Positions 33,712-35,836 of a DNA stretch of 35,836 nt are shown piece by piece; position 1 is the stretch's first letter; each line of letters begins with the position of its first letter. This DNA comes from Candidatus Omnitrophota bacterium. GTDB taxonomy: Bacteria > Omnitrophota > Gorgyraeia > 2-01-FULL-45-10. The stretch covers positions 1 through 35,836 of the forward strand of contig JAGVGJ010000034.1 of the NCBI GenBank assembly GCA_020057115.1. The letters run 5' to 3'. The position numbers were made by a program, and so were the translations under genes. The notes under the pieces were generated by a model, which was not told the origin of the DNA, made no database searches, and worked only from the letters and a program-made list of their open reading frames with translations.

Positions 33712-34965
33712 CTAATATCTCTTGGCCCTGGTAATCCCCCAAAGGCCCGAGAGAAAGAATACAACCCCTGCAGCCACCAATATCCAGAACCTGTCTATAT
33801 ACTTTGCCGCTATCGCCGCTATGAACATGAAGACCAGGAACGCAAGGTGTATCACTGCTTCGAGCGAGCTGAATATCCTGCCCCTTATCTCCGGCGGTAT
33901 TGTCTCGTGAGTCAGCGTGTTCGTTGTTATCATGATGGGACTTACCGCAGCGCCTATCAGCGCCGCAAGGCATCCGGCCACGGCAAGGTTCGGGAACTTG
34001 CTCACAAATACAGCGAACAGTATTATCGCGATGCCCGTGGCAATAAAGCTGGCGAGTATCGCTTTCTTTTTATGGAACCTTTGGCCTGCGCGGGCATATA
34101 AAAGCGACCCCAAAAAAAGGCCCGCCACTAAGAACATCCCCAAAAACCCCAGATCCCTCGTGGCCGTACCGAAAGCATCCTGGATAAAGACTATGATGAC
34201 GCATGATACCGCCCCAAGCCCTGCCATGAGAAGGAAGAAGACGAGCATTACGAACCGCATATTGCTATATTTGATAAGATACCCTACTCCCTCTTTCATG
34301 TCGGAAAATACCGACCGTCTTATAGAAGTGCCCAGGGCTTCTCTGGTAACCTTCAAATCCTCGTTGATATGGCCCGCGAAGTCTTTCCTGACTATCATCC
34401 CTATGAGAGCGGCCGAAGCGAAGAATGTAGCTGCATCGATATAGAACCCTCCGATAGCGCCTATATGTCTAATATTGACTATCACGCCCGCCACAACAAG
34501 CCCTGTGACATTACCTATCATATGCGTCGTGTCCTGGAGGCTATTGGCCATCAGCAGTTTATCTTTCGGGACCAACTCCGGTATCAATGCCATCTTGGAA
34601 GGTATGAAAAAACGGGATATTGAGAATGTCAGGAATATCACTAGATATACGAGAAGTATCTGCTTTGAGATTATAAATAGCGGGATAGACACTACCAGAA
34701 GGCCGCGGATGATATCGGATACTATCATAATATTGCGCTTGTCGAACCTGTCGACCCAGGCTCCGGCAATAGGACCGATTATGAATACCGGTATTATCGT
34801 AAATGAAATGAGTTTCGCGAGCGCGATCTCTGAGCCGGGGTTGCTCTGGTAGACTAAAGCGACGAGCGCCATCTGGTTCAGCCTGTCGCCGAAATTCGAT
34901 ATTACCTGGCCAAGCCAGAGGAAGATGAAATTTTTATTGGTGAGTAGTTCGCGAAATCGGGCCAA
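33712..34965 (-). CDS. Major facilitator superfamily transporter (MFS_3-like)
   Basis: About 417 residues with roughly twelve hydrophobic segments. The N-terminal pattern ELLTNKNFIFLWLGQVISNFGDRL and the loop AGAWVDRFDKRNIMIVSDIIRG match the MFS_3 group of exporter-like permeases. Another loop, YARAGQRFHKKKAILAS, mirrors it in the second half. Substrates are not predictable; relatives export siderophores, drugs or macrolides. The frame is open up to a GTG at 34992 that lies inside the tRNA-Thr gene, so I prefer the TTG at 34965, which has AGAGG a few bases upstream and leaves the tRNA clear; the GTG at 34971 is an alternative. The gene lies 17 bases behind the tRNA. Confidence 0.85.
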   Translation of the reverse strand: MARFRELLTNKNFIFLWLGQVISNFGDRLNQMALVALVYQSNPGSEIALAKLISFTIIPVFIIGPIAGAWVDRFDKRNIMIVSDIIRGLLVVSIPLFIISKQILLVYLVIFLTFSISRFFIPSKMALIPELVPKDKLLMANSLQDTTHMIGNVTGLVVAGVIVNIRHIGAIGGFYIDAATFFASAALIGMIVRKDFAGHINEDLKVTREALGTSIRRSVFSDMKEGVGYLIKYSNMRFVMLVFFLLMAGLGAVSCVIIVFIQDAFGTATRDLGFLGMFLVAGLFLGSLLYARAGQRFHKKKAILASFIATGIAIILFAVFVSKFPNLAVAGCLAALIGAAVSPIMITTNTLTHETIPPEIRGRIFSSLEAVIHLAFLVFMFIAAIAAKYIDRFWILVAAGVVFFLSGLWGITRAKRY

Positions 34966-34982
34966 CCGCACCTCTGTAAAAA

Positions 34983-35058
<76 letters not shown>

Positions 35059-35072
35059 TTTAATGTGAGCAT

Positions 35073-35101
35073 ATTTTAACGAATACTGCGGATTAAGGCA
35101 A
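35073..35101 (-). promoter_or_regulatory. Sigma-70-like promoter of tRNA-Thr
   Basis: TTGCCT (35096-35101), 17 bases and TAAAAT (35073-35078) on the minus strand, ending 14 bases before the mature tRNA 5' end. Confidence 0.5.
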
Positions 35102-35117
35102 GAGAAAATACCTGCGA

Positions 35118-35687
35118 TCATGCGGCCTGTTCGAGCTGTGTGATGGTGAGCCTGTAGTATTCATCCGTCTTGTCCAGCGCTATGGGCGCGGCGTGCGGCA
35201 ATACTATGTGGATCCCCTTGGATATATCTTTTAATATATCTGGAGGCATATCTTCTCCGGATATCTCCTTATATTGGCTCTTGATAAGAGCTATAAGTAC
35301 GTCGTATTTATTTATCTCATCGGATGGCGTGCCAGATGGGATTTGAGAAGCAAGTAATGCCATATTCAACATGCCGATCAGCCGCAATACCTTGCCGCTC
35401 GTATCTTCTTCTACATCCACACAGCCTTCTCCTATTTTTACGCTTCTTGACCTGTCATTAAAACATTCTATCGAGATAAGGCTCTGGTCTTGCGCGGCCG
35501 AAGGTATGAGCTTGACCCTGTCTTTACCCGGCATGTACATCGGCAGTATCTCTTCGACATATAGTTTAAGTAATTTTTCAGAAGGAGAATTTTGCGGTAT
35601 CTTAAGTGCATTGTATTTTACTGTGTAATATTTTATGCCATCCTGTTTCTTCATGCCAGGCGCCAGCTCATTCAATATCTGCTGCAA
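35118..35687 (-). CDS. C-terminal part of a giant Omnitrophota-type protein (likely frameshifted, partial)
   Basis: 189 residues from a TTG at 35687. There is no ATG, no ribosome binding site and no signal peptide, so this is unlikely to be a real start. The frame stays open upstream (APDNLPDIATLQQ) until an in-frame TGA at 35748-35750. Beyond that stop the same frame opens again and runs off the window. Visible parts are LYVEEILPMYMPGKDRVKLIPS, GEGCVDVEEDTSGKVLRLIGML and a tail ending YYRLTITQLEQAA. I cannot name a domain. The style matches the ends of giant proteins like those at 1210-8896. Two short homopolymers (AAAAA near 35754 and CCCCC near 35714) could host indels that split the frame. 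Treat it as the 3' end of a larger gene that starts outside the window. Confidence 0.55.
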   Translation of the reverse strand: MQQILNELAPGMKKQDGIKYYTVKYNALKIPQNSPSEKLLKLYVEEILPMYMPGKDRVKLIPSAAQDQSLISIECFNDRSRSVKIGEGCVDVEEDTSGKVLRLIGMLNMALLASQIPSGTPSDEINKYDVLIALIKSQYKEISGEDMPPDILKDISKGIHIVLPHAAPIALDKTDEYYRLTITQLEQAA

Positions 35688-35836
35688 AGTCGCGATGTCT
35701 GGCAGATTATCGGGGGCGGAACTGTGCGTTGCAATTTGTGTATATCTTCAGACCTTTTTGGACACTTCAGCGCTATTTAGATTTGCACTTTGATACTCGT
35801 CTGGGTCATTGTTTTGGTTAATATTTCTACCTTCCA

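Overview
The window is bacterial, and the most likely source is a member of Candidatus Omnitrophota (inference). The clues are a 1651-residue multidomain kinase whose N-terminal export signal ends in QDIVWANPDALR, a neighbouring histidine-kinase-like giant protein, and a third fragment of the same style at the right end. That style of lineage-specific giant protein is what I associate with this phylum. The rest is densely packed housekeeping DNA, mostly on the minus strand, with short gaps, frequent start/stop overlaps and recognisable TTGACT/TATAAT-type promoters. The broken gene at the right edge suggests a contig end.

Layout. (1) 1-1.2 kb: a 31-residue bS22/mS38-like ribosomal peptide, a GGGTCC hairpin repeat and long-form hisG. 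(2) 1.2-9.0 kb: an overlapping pair of giant genes, one an exported-looking Ser/Thr kinase with a coiled-coil tail, the other a membrane protein with a GHKL ATPase domain. They may be one split gene. (3) 9.0-15.9 kb: class II aldolase, SurA/PpiD-like chaperone (the plus-strand exception), AmrS-type radical SAM enzyme, NrdR, TPR protein, site-2 protease, DUF3332 lipoprotein and PTP-like phytase. (4) 15.9-24.1 kb: a long minus-strand operon purB-purC-purM-purD-purE-tsaC-(ywlE-like)-rpiB-glyA-dCMP deaminase-phytase with a good promoter upstream of purB. It links purine synthesis, one-carbon supply, tRNA t6A formation and pyrimidine nucleotide supply.

(5) 24.2-26.9 kb, plus strand: homospermidine synthase followed by a fold-III ornithine decarboxylase, a two-step route from ornithine to homospermidine. 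(6) 26.9-27.9 kb: the initiator tRNA gene is interrupted by a compact 221-nt group I intron lying exactly between U33 and C34. A PD-(D/E)XK homing endonuclease of the I-Ssp6803I type is encoded outside the intron, just downstream, with its own promoter. (7) 27.9-32.9 kb: operon trxA-carbamoyltransferase-sxtJ-DUF5989-purN-eno-ftsB. The middle three genes match the sxtI/J/K-like module.

(8) 32.9-33.5 kb: a gene-free stretch made of two large imperfect palindromes of about 140 and 300 bp. It is followed by a strongly promoted 59-residue protein with two CC-x2-C-x5-C repeats. (9) 33.7-35.8 kb: MFS transporter, tRNA-Thr(CGU), and the C-terminal piece of a giant protein whose upstream part looks frameshifted.

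The most unusual items are the intron-split initiator tRNA with its detached endonuclease, the tandem-repeat cysteine miniprotein next to the palindromes, and the split kinase/ATPase pair that shares a sequence motif.
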